Shown piece by piece: positions 39,715 through 49,131 of a DNA stretch of 64,000 nt. Each line of letters opens with the position of its first letter. Position 1 is the first letter of the stretch. The DNA is taken from positions 3,729,928-3,793,927 of the forward strand of contig OX337235.1 of the NCBI GenBank assembly GCA_946965045.2, given 5' to 3'. Under the pieces are notes generated by a model, which saw nothing but the letters and a program-made list of their open reading frames with translations, was not told where the DNA came from and made no database searches. Position numbers and translations under genes: made by a program. This stretch comes from Epithemia pelagica (lineage: Eukaryota; Bacillariophyta; Bacillariophyceae; Surirellales; Surirellaceae).

Positions 39715-42700
39715 GTCAGTCACCAGACAATGTTGATTCCGGTGGTGGCAGAGGAGGACGAGGCAATAACCGTGGTCGAGGTCGTGGGGGACGTGGAGGT
39801 AGAAACAACAATGGCCAAAGCAAGTTTGAAGGTCAGGAACCCTTGTTAAAGGGATGTGTGTTTGATTATACACAAGACGCCCAAGCCAAAAAATACATTC
39901 GGAACGTGGAACTGCTGATTGGATATATTGGCATCAAGTTCCCGAAGTACAACATGGACTTTCAACGTGCCGTTGAAAATCTATCTTTGCCTACACCTCC
40001 TCGTCCAACACGTCCATCCGACACTGCTAGTCCTATTGAAATAAAAGAATGGGAGTTTCAGTATAAAGCAATTGACGAGAAGCGCGTGGCTACTGAGGGA
40101 TTCCGCTCATCACTCTATAGTGTTCTTCTTGGTCAGTCAACGGACCTAATGAAGGATAAGCTCAAGGCCCATAGTACCTTCCCTTCCATACAAGCTCATC
40201 GAGACGGCATCGAGTTGTTGAAGTTGATCAAGGCTACTACGTTTACTTTCGATAGCGACAGGGTCTACACTGGAATGGCCATGGACAAGATCCGTGCCGA
40301 CTTCTATGGGATGAAACGACACCCCGGACAGTCTGTCCATAGTTTCTATGAGGCATTTCGGGCGAAGGTCAAGGTAATCAACAAGATAGGAATTCTCCTC
40401 TTCGATCAGGCATATGTCCAAGAAATTGCCGCAAAGAATGGCCGACCAGGTGCACCGTCTATGGCTGATAACGAGGAAGCGCAGGATCGCATGATAGCGA
40501 ATCGATTTATACGTGCTTGCGGCCAAAAAGACTACGAAGTGCATCTACACAACAACTTTTTGGATGGGCACATCATCTACCCATCAAATCTCGCTGATGC
40601 CCGTGCTATTATCGATGCACGCATGGGGCGTCGTGAGCTCAACAGTAACAACAACAATAACCAGAATGGATCAAACGGTGGCTCTCAAGCGCAAGGCTCA
40701 GACAATACAGGTCTTGCTTATCCAACTGCGGGCGAAACAGCCAACGAGTCACAGAATAGTGATACCAACCGAGGTTCGAACTCCGCTGATTGTTGTGTAT
40801 CTGAAACTGCTTCAAACTCACTTTGTCTTTCTATTGCCACGCTTTCACAGACTAACATTCCACCAACATGGGTCCTCCTGGATAACCAGGCCACCATTCA
40901 CATCTTTTCCAACACATCATTACTCGTCAGTCCACCGAAGCTTAGCCACGAAACCATGCGAATCAAGGGGCACGGTGGAACAATTACCACATCACAAACA
41001 GCCCAAGTCCGAGATTATGGAGCCGTATGGTTCTATGAGAGCGGCTGGGTCAACATACTATCATTCCATCAAGTAAAGCAACAGTACAGCATCTCATACC
41101 AAGCCAACAACGATGAATTTCATGTTCGATCCCGCACAGGCGCAATCATTGACATATTCCGCGCAAGTCCCCAAGGTCTCTATTACTCTGATTGGTCCTC
41201 CCGATCTGCCGCGACTGAATTTGGACTGGTCACTACGGTAGCTACAAATAAAGCTAAGTACACAGCAAATGACGTCGCTAGAGCACAAGGAGTTAGATCA
41301 TTGCAGATTAAAATAGGTCGACCAAGTGACAGAGAATTCTGCTCGATCCTGGACAAGCGGTTGCTACCCAATTGTCCTTTCACTAGCAAGGATGTCAAAT
41401 TAGCCGCAAAGATGCTGGGACCCGACATAGGTACCTTGAAAGGCAAGACGGTTCGAAAGCGTCCCATGCAAGTTGACGCTTCTCTTATGATCGATGTCCC
41501 AATCCCAAGGAAATATCACGATGTTGTCCTTTGCATGGACGTACTTCATGTCAACGGGATTCCATTCCTGGCAACGATCTCTCGCTTCATCAAGTTCGGG
41601 ACTATTACCGCATTGAAGGCACTCAATGGACCAACACTTTTCACGGCAATCAAACAAGTAGCATCGATCTATCGTCGTGGCAACCTGCGCCCTCGAATCC
41701 TTCTCGCCGACGGGGCATTTGATAATGACCCCATGAATGAATTTCTCCTTGGGATTGGCATGAGCCTGAACCCGACATCCCGAGATGAACATGTCGGAGA
41801 CATCGAATGGTACATTCGCACCATAAAGGAAAGAATGAGGTGCATGTATAATACGCTCCCATTTAAACACATGCCAAAAGTGTTGGTGGTTGAAATGGCA
41901 AAAGCCGCCGTATACTGGCTGAATGCCTTCCCAGCTGTCAATGGAATATCGGACGAGCAGAGCCCAAAGACCCTCGTCACCGGCCAACAACTGAATTATA
42001 ACCGCCACTGCAAGTATGAGTTTGGACAATATGTCCAGACCCATGAGCCACACGACAATTCCATGGAGCCAAGAACCCAAGGAGCACTGGCCCTTCGCCC
42101 AACTGGCAACCAACAGGGTGGCCATTATTTCTTGAACTTGTTATCCGGTCGTGTCATCAATCGGAACCATGCCACGATTGTTCCTATGCCTGATATTGCC
42201 CTCCAGCGAGTGCACCAATTGGCTGTTGCCCAGGAGGCATATCCGAATCTTGCTTTTGGGGACAGGGATAACCGCATCTTGGCTTTGGAATACGATGATT
42301 TTGACGAAGGAAATGATGAAGATTATGAGTATGATGTGGACGACGAGGATGATGTATTGAGGTATGATGAAGATATCGTCGATAATGAGTTGGAGATGGT
42401 GAATGAGGACCCGGTGGAGGAGTTGGTCATGGAAGAAAAGGCAGCGATGGGAAATGAGAACGAATACGATCTTAATGATCAAGAGATAGGAGAGGAACAG
42501 GGGTGGGATGGTCCCGAGGATGGTCCCGAGGATGGAGAAAACGTGGGCCTTGGTTTGGATCTTGATGGTCCAGTGGATGGAGTCGCAGAAGGAGGTGGAA
42601 ATGATGATGGAGTACAAGAAGGAATCGACATTGATGCTCATGAGGAACAACTACATGCTGACTATGTGGAGCAAGCTGTTGCAGATCAAGAACTAATCGA

Positions 42701-44759
42701 GGAAAATCAAGGAGTGGAGGCAAATCAAGGAGTGGAACCCGTGCCAAATCAAGGAGTGGGCCCACAACCCGAGCAACCACCCATGCAACAACCCAACATC
42801 CATGGTGTTGGCGGTGGGATTGTTGGCGGTGGAGGTGATGCTGTGGCAGCACCCATTCATCCTAGATATAATCTACGGACGAATCGAGAACGGAACTATG
42901 CCCATCGATACAACAATGACATTTATGTTACTGCCGAAGTGGCACAAGACGTGTCAACGCCCCAAATGGAGATGAAACAAGGAGTGCGAATGTTTGGTGA
43001 TGCAGGCGTGGCCGCGGTGAAAAAGGAAGTCCTGCAGCTGCATGACCGAGAAGTAATGCGAGCCATCATGAAAAGCTCATTGACCAAACAACAAATCCGA
43101 CAAGCGCTTGGATACTTGATGTTCTTGAAGAGAAAAAGAACCGGCAAAATTAAGGGACGAGGCTGCGCCGATGGCCGTAAACAACGCGAATACATAAACA
43201 AAGAAGATGCTTCTTCCCCCACAGTCGCAACAGAGGCCGTCTTCCTAAGTGCAATCATTGATGCAATGGAACGAAGGGCAGTGGCAGTAGTGGATATTCC
43301 AGGGGCCTTTATGCAGGCCATGATGGACCCTGGGGTGCACATGAGGATCACCGGGCTAATGGTTGAGTTGTTGCTTGAAATTGATGAGAAAATGTACCGG
43401 CCATTCGTTGTGATCGAGAAAGGTGAACCCGTCATCTACATTGAATTGCTCCGTGCCCTGTATGGCACCCTGCGAGCGGCAAGACTGTTTTGGGAAAAGT
43501 TAACTGCCGTCATCAAGGAATGGGGTTTCATCGTGAACCCATATGACAGTTGTGTTGCTAACAAAACAATCAATGGGTCGCAATGCACCATCACATGGCA
43601 CATTGACGACCTCAAAATATCACACAAGGAAGAAAGCGTGGTCAGCGGCATCATAGAACAAATTCAAGCCACATTCGGTCAACAAGGGGAACTTTCGATC
43701 TCGAGAGGGAAACGCCATGACTATTTGGGCATGTACCTTGATTATAGTGAACCAGGACAGTTGATTGTTGACATGAGGACCGCCATTCAGAGTATCATCA
43801 ATGATGTACCAAAGGAGTTCAAAGGGGTGGCACAAATCCCAGCAGCTTCCCATCTTTTCCATCTACAAGATGGAGCCGAGCAGTTGGATAGCGACCAAGC
43901 AGACCAGTTTCACAGTTTCACCATGAGGCTGATGTATATTGCCCAACGTGGGCGACCTGACATCCGAGCGGCCGTGGCTTTCCTTAGTACACGAGTGAAA
44001 GACCCAACCAAGGATGATTGGCGTAAGTTGTCGCGTGTGATGAAATACCTCCAAACAACACCCGACTTGCTTCTTCGGTTAAATTGTGATGGGACCGGGA
44101 TTCTTCGATGGTGGGTGGATGCATCCTACGCCGTCCATCCTAACATGCGTGGGCATACCGGGGGCGTAATGATGATGGGAAAAGGAGCCGCTTTGAGCAT
44201 CTCATCGAAACAGAAGCTGGTAGCTCGTAGTTCCACTGAGAGCGAGCTCATCGGCGTCTATGATGCCATGCCGAATATGCTCTGGTGTCGGCAATTCCTG
44301 ATCGCACAAGGTTATCAAGTCAAGGAGATGAAATTATTCCAAGATAACATGAGTGCAATGCTGTTAGAGAAGAACGGACGAGCCTCCAGCAGCAAACGTA
44401 CCAAACATATCGACATCCGATATTTCTTCATTAAAGATCGAGTCGATAAAAAGGAAGTGACGATCGAACATTGTCCCACGGAAGAAATGATCGCCGATTT
44501 CCATACGAAACCGCTTCAAGGTAACTTGTTCTACAAGTTCCGTGATCTTATCATGAATATCCCGAGCACTGATATCTATCATTCCTCGCGAAGGAGTGTG
44601 TTGAGACAAGATAGCGCGCCCAAGGAAACACAGGACCAAACCGCGACTCCCAAGAGGGTGCAGTGGATGACGAACACAAAGGAAGCCGAATGGCAAGTGG
44701 TGCAACCACGTAAGAGGCACAGTCATTCAAAACCTGAGGGTCGGTCTTATCGAGCGTGA
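39711..44759 (+). CDS. gag-pol: El5 Gag-Pol polyprotein
   Basis: A 1682-aa polyprotein. It begins with an RGG-rich stretch (GGRGGRGNNRGRGRGG), then the Gag region (to about residue 330), protease-like LLDNQATIHIF, integrase (CMDVLHV, LADGAFDND, DIEWYIRTIKER), a long acidic linker (residues about 860-1060), RT (VVDIPGAFMQA, ALYGTLRAARLFW, WHIDDLKISH in place of YVDD), RNase H (WWVDASYAVHP, ARSSTESELIG, FQDNMSAM) and the end motif IADFHTKPLQG. The last about 55 codons run into the 3' LTR. There the inserted Harbinger element replaces the native end (EEAQQNVHSF in the 5' LTR copy) with GRSYRA and a stop. Otherwise intact. Confidence 0.92.
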   Translation: MSQSPDNVDSGGGRGGRGNNRGRGRGGRGGRNNNGQSKFEGQEPLLKGCVFDYTQDAQAKKYIRNVELLIGYIGIKFPKYNMDFQRAVENLSLPTPPRPTRPSDTASPIEIKEWEFQYKAIDEKRVATEGFRSSLYSVLLGQSTDLMKDKLKAHSTFPSIQAHRDGIELLKLIKATTFTFDSDRVYTGMAMDKIRADFYGMKRHPGQSVHSFYEAFRAKVKVINKIGILLFDQAYVQEIAAKNGRPGAPSMADNEEAQDRMIANRFIRACGQKDYEVHLHNNFLDGHIIYPSNLADARAIIDARMGRRELNSNNNNNQNGSNGGSQAQGSDNTGLAYPTAGETANESQNSDTNRGSNSADCCVSETASNSLCLSIATLSQTNIPPTWVLLDNQATIHIFSNTSLLVSPPKLSHETMRIKGHGGTITTSQTAQVRDYGAVWFYESGWVNILSFHQVKQQYSISYQANNDEFHVRSRTGAIIDIFRASPQGLYYSDWSSRSAATEFGLVTTVATNKAKYTANDVARAQGVRSLQIKIGRPSDREFCSILDKRLLPNCPFTSKDVKLAAKMLGPDIGTLKGKTVRKRPMQVDASLMIDVPIPRKYHDVVLCMDVLHVNGIPFLATISRFIKFGTITALKALNGPTLFTAIKQVASIYRRGNLRPRILLADGAFDNDPMNEFLLGIGMSLNPTSRDEHVGDIEWYIRTIKERMRCMYNTLPFKHMPKVLVVEMAKAAVYWLNAFPAVNGISDEQSPKTLVTGQQLNYNRHCKYEFGQYVQTHEPHDNSMEPRTQGALALRPTGNQQGGHYFLNLLSGRVINRNHATIVPMPDIALQRVHQLAVAQEAYPNLAFGDRDNRILALEYDDFDEGNDEDYEYDVDDEDDVLRYDEDIVDNELEMVNEDPVEELVMEEKAAMGNENEYDLNDQEIGEEQGWDGPEDGPEDGENVGLGLDLDGPVDGVAEGGGNDDGVQEGIDIDAHEEQLHADYVEQAVADQELIEENQGVEANQGVEPVPNQGVGPQPEQPPMQQPNIHGVGGGIVGGGGDAVAAPIHPRYNLRTNRERNYAHRYNNDIYVTAEVAQDVSTPQMEMKQGVRMFGDAGVAAVKKEVLQLHDREVMRAIMKSSLTKQQIRQALGYLMFLKRKRTGKIKGRGCADGRKQREYINKEDASSPTVATEAVFLSAIIDAMERRAVAVVDIPGAFMQAMMDPGVHMRITGLMVELLLEIDEKMYRPFVVIEKGEPVIYIELLRALYGTLRAARLFWEKLTAVIKEWGFIVNPYDSCVANKTINGSQCTITWHIDDLKISHKEESVVSGIIEQIQATFGQQGELSISRGKRHDYLGMYLDYSEPGQLIVDMRTAIQSIINDVPKEFKGVAQIPAASHLFHLQDGAEQLDSDQADQFHSFTMRLMYIAQRGRPDIRAAVAFLSTRVKDPTKDDWRKLSRVMKYLQTTPDLLLRLNCDGTGILRWWVDASYAVHPNMRGHTGGVMMMGKGAALSISSKQKLVARSSTESELIGVYDAMPNMLWCRQFLIAQGYQVKEMKLFQDNMSAMLLEKNGRASSSKRTKHIDIRYFFIKDRVDKKEVTIEHCPTEEMIADFHTKPLQGNLFYKFRDLIMNIPSTDIYHSSRRSVLRQDSAPKETQDQTATPKRVQWMTNTKEAEWQVVQPRKRHSHSKPEGRSYRA
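44599..44737 (+). repeat. El5 3' LTR, left part
   Basis: First 139 bp of the 3' LTR, ending in the target bases TGA (44735-44737) of the Harbinger insertion. It continues at 47883-47978. Confidence 0.93.
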
Positions 44760-44778
44760 AATTTCACTCATTTCACAC
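44738..44778 (+). repeat. Harbinger left terminal inverted repeat
   Basis: The repeat begins GGGTCGGTCTTATCGAGCG and contains the inner palindrome GTGAAATTTCAC. Further GTGTGAAA motifs recur in the next 130 bp and may be binding sites of the element's DNA-binding protein. Confidence 0.9.
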
Positions 44779-44934
44779 AAATCCAGCTTCCAAATGTCAC
44801 AGTTTTTAGGGTGTGAAAAACAAGGGTCCGATCGATGGCAATAGGTGTGAAATCGATTTCACACAAAACCTCAGTCTTCCCCCAAGGCTCATCCATGTGC
44901 TTCCAACAGCTAAACAACAATCAAACGAAAAACC

Positions 44935-46275
44935 ATGATCTACTCGAAGCACTTAGAGGCAGAGGCGATGGAAGAGGAAGGTGACGAAGAAGACTTCCTC
45001 CACTTACTAAAGCTGATAGAGTTTTATTCACTTACCAAAAATCAACGCAAGAAGAGAAGCCCAATCCCTCGGAATCAAAGTCCTATACCGATTGAGCGAC
45101 TCAGATGGTCTACCTTCGCCCGAGCCCAAATGGCAAGGGACCCAAAAGACTTTGTGAAGAGCATCAGAATGCCCTTGGAGGCTTTTGAAGCTCTTCATGA
45201 AATCCTTGAAGAGTTTCTCAGCAAAAATGAAGAAATGGGGGCTCTACGTGGTGGTGTAATTGCTTCGGAATTACGACTATACGTGACAATTCGCTTCCTT
45301 GCTGGTGGCTCAATGCACGACATACGACGGCTGTTTGATATACCCAGATCCACATCCTACGACCTAGTTCGTGAAGTCTGCCAGGCAATAGTAGACTGTG
45401 ACAAGTTAAGGTTTTGCTTTCCAAGAACAGAGGAGGAATGCCAAAAAGCTGCCTTGGGTTTTCGAAGCATATCTTTTGACGAAGCCATAGTCAACTGCGT
45501 CGCTGCTGTAGACGGATATTTACTTCACATTGAACAACCTAGCAAGAAAATAGCAGGCAACCAACGGCAATACTACTCAGGTCATTACAAGAAATTTGGC
45601 ATAAATGTGCAAGCTGCGTGTGACCATAATTCAATGTTTGTATACTTTGCTCTCGCAGGACCTGGTAGTCAAAATGACAAGGTGGCCATTGACCAGTGCT
45701 CCTTGGGTCCAGCAATTGACAATTTACCCGACGGATATTGTGCCATTGGTGATGCCGCATACCATCCAACAGAACGGATGGTACCTATTTTCTACGGTGT
45801 TAACCGCGATGACCCGCTACATGATAATTTCAACTTTTTTGCCTCTCAGCTGCGAATTAGGATCGAGATGGCCTTTGGCCTAATGCAGATGAAATGGAGG
45901 TTCCTTCAACAGGCACGCCAACCAACAAAAAATCTTCGTACACGTGTAATGGCCATAGCCCGACTTCACAACTATGTTGTTAAGTACCGGTTGGAGCAAG
46001 GCGATGCACTTTCTCAAATGATGACTGAAGATCATGGACATCCAGATGGTGAGAGTGGCCAAACATCTGCACTACCATCACAACCGGTGGATGAAAATGG
46101 GAACCCGATGCTCTACGATGATAATGGCAATGTCGTACGAAGACCATTGCCTAAGGGGCATTCTATGACACGGCACTCTATGGCTGTCCGGATTCAGGAG
46201 AAAAAACTTGTTCGTCCTCTGCGCAATACCATACAACGCGATGACGAATCTGATGAAGTCGACGAAGATGAATAG
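44935..46275 (+). CDS. Harbinger transposase (DDE_4 / HARBI1-like nuclease)
   Basis: A 446-aa protein. Residues about 75-160 form a helix-turn-helix-like region (MHDIRRLFDIPRSTSYDLVR). The catalytic residues are visible as Asp193 (AAVDGYLL), Asp273 (AIGDAAYH) and Glu311 (RIRIEMAFGLMQMKWRFL), the HARBI1-type signature. It would cut and rejoin the element ends together with the partner DNA-binding protein. An acidic N-terminus and C-terminus flank the core. ATG 44935 is the first in frame; Met12 is an alternative start. The frame is intact, so the element may still be active. Confidence 0.93.
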   Translation: MIYSKHLEAEAMEEEGDEEDFLHLLKLIEFYSLTKNQRKKRSPIPRNQSPIPIERLRWSTFARAQMARDPKDFVKSIRMPLEAFEALHEILEEFLSKNEEMGALRGGVIASELRLYVTIRFLAGGSMHDIRRLFDIPRSTSYDLVREVCQAIVDCDKLRFCFPRTEEECQKAALGFRSISFDEAIVNCVAAVDGYLLHIEQPSKKIAGNQRQYYSGHYKKFGINVQAACDHNSMFVYFALAGPGSQNDKVAIDQCSLGPAIDNLPDGYCAIGDAAYHPTERMVPIFYGVNRDDPLHDNFNFFASQLRIRIEMAFGLMQMKWRFLQQARQPTKNLRTRVMAIARLHNYVVKYRLEQGDALSQMMTEDHGHPDGESGQTSALPSQPVDENGNPMLYDDNGNVVRRPLPKGHSMTRHSMAVRIQEKKLVRPLRNTIQRDDESDEVDEDE

Positions 46276-46311
46276 AAAATCATGGTTATTTAGTACTACT
46301 TGTTCTGTTAC

Positions 46312-47637
46312 CTACAGTCCTAGAGATTCAACCACTTCATCAAGCCTTGTTTGTAGTCTCACTTTCATATCCTCATTGTTTGTCTGGACAAAAGCTGTAC
46401 TTAGAGTACTGAATTCGTTGAGTAATGCAGCTCTCTCCATTCGTGTCTCACGTTTTTTGGCATTGTCAGCCATCACATCCGTAGCTGCAGATATGACAGT
46501 GGCAATCTTGTCGTCGTCCCCTGAACGAGCAGTCGACATTGAGACAGGAGTCGTTGCACGAGAAGAACTTCTAGATGAAAGAGGAAGAGTAAGACTGTCC
46601 ATTGTCAAGTCCGGGGCCAACACTGTTGTGAACTTTGTGGAAAACTCTGGAACTGCTTCGCTCTTGGAAAAGAAGTAAAAGGCAACAAATTGTGTCATAG
46701 AGGGTCCCCCTTTGACTTTTGACAGGGCATGGCGTGTAAAGTCCCAGGGGTCGCTCGAATGACTGCCACTCGCATTCATGGCACTTTGGATGTTTTTTCG
46801 TACCTTTATGAGTGCCTTGAACAAGTCAGACACCTCTTTTTCATTTACCTTGTGCGTATTCTTTATTGATGGGTCCACTCGGCCTAAGATTGCATCTAGC
46901 ACGTGCTCGTTGTAGGAACTATTTAGAGCGTCGTTTTCATCGCGTTTTTCCAATTTGCCATACCTGTCCGTTGACTCTATTGCAGCTTCGACTTCTTCAT
47001 CAATGATATCGTCATTGTCATCAATAAGGCGTTGGGTGAAGCTGTCCCTAATGGGCACCAACATAGATGTGGCTGCGTCTGTTGCCTTCTTTGTAGGAGA
47101 AGAGTCGGCCCCATTTACCGCATCTACAACTTCTTTCCAGAACCTTTGATACTGGGTGCCACTTCCTGATTCTTGCACATTCCGAGACCTGGTATCATTG
47201 TATGCCATGAACTCATCAATGAAGTCTCTGTGGAACAACACATTGATAATCCGACATTGGGTGGAAGGGATTTGTTCCAACCGTTTGTTGATGACTATCT
47301 GATTACGACTTATCTTGAGGATATGACAGCGAATCTCTGTCTTGTTCAAGCTGGCTTTGGTGATCCCGATCTTCCGCCCTAGCCTCCTTAGTTGATAAGC
47401 TGAGAGATCCTTGTCCAGATGAGTCACTTGATTGTCCTTGGCAATGGTGCATGCCACTTCGACTTCTTCCTCTTCACCTTCATCGTTCTTCAGCATCTTC
47501 TTTTCCGTAGTGATGGTGTATTCTCCCAGACTCAGAGAGTCTAGTCCCTGTAAATATTCGGGTAACGGCTTCTCTACTCGCTTGGGCTTCTTCTTTTGAG
47601 GGCCCTCTTCTGGAGGTGCACTGGACGACGACTCCAT
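46312..47637 (-). CDS. Harbinger second ORF (probable DNA-binding accessory protein)
   Basis: A 441-aa protein convergent with the transposase, with the stops 36 bp apart. It has a basic N-terminal stretch (PQKKKPKR, possible nuclear signal) and a central region FHRDFIDEFMAYNDTRSRNV ... YQRFWKEVVDAVN. The latter resembles the tryptophan-containing helical domains of Myb/trihelix-like accessory proteins of Harbingers, but I cannot identify a canonical SANT repeat. Its C-terminus is helical and charged, possibly a coiled coil. In studied Harbingers the second protein binds the termini and imports the nuclease; that role here is inferred from position. Confidence 0.7.
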   Translation of the reverse strand: MESSSSAPPEEGPQKKKPKRVEKPLPEYLQGLDSLSLGEYTITTEKKMLKNDEGEEEEVEVACTIAKDNQVTHLDKDLSAYQLRRLGRKIGITKASLNKTEIRCHILKISRNQIVINKRLEQIPSTQCRIINVLFHRDFIDEFMAYNDTRSRNVQESGSGTQYQRFWKEVVDAVNGADSSPTKKATDAATSMLVPIRDSFTQRLIDDNDDIIDEEVEAAIESTDRYGKLEKRDENDALNSSYNEHVLDAILGRVDPSIKNTHKVNEKEVSDLFKALIKVRKNIQSAMNASGSHSSDPWDFTRHALSKVKGGPSMTQFVAFYFFSKSEAVPEFSTKFTTVLAPDLTMDSLTLPLSSRSSSRATTPVSMSTARSGDDDKIATVISAATDVMADNAKKRETRMERAALLNEFSTLSTAFVQTNNEDMKVRLQTRLDEVVESLGL

Positions 47638-47839
47638 GGTGGCAATAGCTGTGTGATTGCTGTGGAGGGGCTAAGAACTAAGAATGTCCTAATGTACTGT
47701 GGGGACAATTACACCTAGTCAACGTAGATGAATTGTGAAATTTTGGTGAAACTGCAATGGGGGGTCTCAAATTGGCTCGTGTGAAATTCACAAAAATTTC
47801 ACAGCCCACCTTGGCAACGTCAGGCCACGTCGGCCAGAA

Positions 47840-47879
47840 GTGTGAAATGTGTGAAATTTCACGCCGATAAGACCGACCC
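47840..47879 (-). repeat. Harbinger right terminal inverted repeat
   Basis: Inverted copy of the left end with one base missing (CGGCG against CGAGCG) and one substitution. Confidence 0.9.
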
Positions 47880-47882
47880 TGA

Positions 47883-47978
47883 GGAGGCGCAACAAAACGC
47901 TCATTCTTTTTAAAATATAGAAGTAAATTGGTTTCCTTTTGTTGCCTGTACAGCACGATCGGTTGACTGGTTTCAACA
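47883..47978 (+). repeat. El5 3' LTR, right part
   Basis: Remaining 96 bp of the LTR, ending TCAACA. It has a 2-bp insertion (AAAATATAG against AAAATAG) relative to the 5' LTR and a T to C difference near 47900. Confidence 0.92.
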
Positions 47979-48249
47979 GTCACCCTGCAATTTTCATCAT
48001 GAGTCTTTCGAGTATAGTACTGTGCATCGTGGTGTCTCCCAGAACCCCAGCATGCCATGTCGTGGACAAAAACTGTGGACCATTCGCAACATCTGGTTCT
48101 GGGTGTCTTTTACTCTCGAAGCACCGACAGGTTGAGATGGACAAGTATCTACCAAGTGAGGGAACCCATGATGCGGCGGAGCGACTGCTGGAAATTGATG
48201 GAACTTGAGAGATATGGACGAACACACAGACACAGACAGTCATTGTCGT

Positions 48250-48387
48250 AAACCATATCGGGATGATTCAATTCGACCGATGTACGAGACAAACTCCCTC
48301 CTCTTTCAAGTGGAGGCCAGTTCTCTTGATTCCATTCTTCTCTCTCGTCGAAAAGGACAAGACATGCTTTTGTTCTTGCAGTGTCAT
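48250..48387 (-). pseudogene. Kelch-gene 5' end relic
   Basis: On the minus strand, ATGACACTGCAAGAACAAAA is followed (after a frame change) by LVLFDEREEWNQENWPPLER. This is the conserved start of the Kelch family (LVLLDE..EWN..DWPPL). It ends within the first blade (TSVELNHPD) and no propeller follows. Counterpart of 1133-1260. Confidence 0.6.
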
Positions 48388-48965
48388 GTGTGGTCATCTG
48401 CGACGTCGTGGTGTGCTGCTGTGATGTGTGGAGGTGAAGGGATGTCTGTATAGTGCGTACGGCTCGCACATAGACTTCATGACACAATGACGGGGAGCAC
48501 ATTGTCGCGATGCTCTGTTTGCTGTCATCTCAAAAGCGACGAAGTATCAACACTCGCAGATGAGCAATCCAAAACTGTTGGTTGTTGCCTCTTTTTCGAA
48601 CAAAAAGGAGACGAGACGATGAGAGCAGATACTGTCGAAGCTGTCATCTCAAGTGTGGTGAATGGTGAAGTATATATACACAGACAGATGCACAATCCAA
48701 CACTGTTGGTTGTTGCTACAATGACTAATACTACTATTCGGGCCTTTTCTTTGGATCGAGGCGCTCTACAGCATCAACCAGCAACGAAACGAGAAAGACG
48801 AATTGCAACGACGCACAGCAAAGCTGAGGAACCGTCAGATTCTGCACCTTCCTCTTCTTTGTTCACATGATGTTCCATCCGTCCATGATGTTCATGTGAA
48901 AATGATCGGACAACGACAAGGCAGCAACACCAAGAGGAAGACAAACAAGTTCCCTTGGGAGGCTG

Positions 48966-49131
48966 TCAAGATCCGAAAATGGTCTCAAAGCGGTATCTCT
49001 GGCTTTGGTGAACGGAGCGTCAACGCCATAGCGACACTTTCGAGTCGCGAATTGCGATGTGGGGGGGCAATGGGATGATTCATTGGTTACGAGACTGCAG
49101 TGCAATTCCGAATAGCGGAACATTGACCAGG
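48966..49131 (+). pseudogene. RNI-type LRR relic
   Basis: SENGLKAVSLALVNGAS and, after a frame change, RHFRVANCDVGGQWDDSLVT are clearly homologous to the LRR segment on the minus strand at 1-172 (SEIGLNAMSLAL, RHFRVASCSMGDD). A TAG within the repeat and the loss of phase show that it is dead. Confidence 0.55.

Larger units (their letters stand above)
44738..47879 (+). mobile_element. PIF/Harbinger DNA transposon nested in the El5 3' LTR
   Basis: A 3142-bp element with about 40-bp terminal inverted repeats (44738-44778 and 47840-47879; outermost GGGTCGGTCTTATCG, then GCGTGAAATTTCAC) that differ by one indel and one substitution. The TGA target-site duplication (44735-44737, 47880-47882) is a 3-bp TNA site, usual for this superfamily. 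It carries a DDE transposase and a second, convergently transcribed ORF, the two-gene layout of autonomous Harbingers. Removing it restores an LTR matching 38773-39005. Confidence 0.95.
38773..47978 (+). mobile_element. El5: Ty1/Copia LTR retrotransposon with extra ORF, carrying nested Harbinger
   Basis: LTRs of about 233-235 bp (38773-39005, and 44599-44737 plus 47883-47978) begin TGTTGA and end TCAACA. The perfect 5-bp duplication gtcac lies at 38768-38772 and 47979-47983. The paralogous empty site is near 1463-1480 (inverted), differing by one base, so the insertion point is confirmed. The element carries an upstream ORF, a full Gag-Pol ORF, and in its 3' LTR a complete PIF/Harbinger transposon. 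Confidence 0.95.
47979..49131. repeat. Duplication block B, distal part (paralogous to 1-1490, inverted)
   Basis: Continues the 5' flank of Kelch gene 4 after El5. It differs from block A by a stretch of about 60 bp near 48125-48190 (GAGGGAACCCATGATGCGGC) and by lacking the 140-550 segment. It holds the two relics listed separately. Confidence 0.65.
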
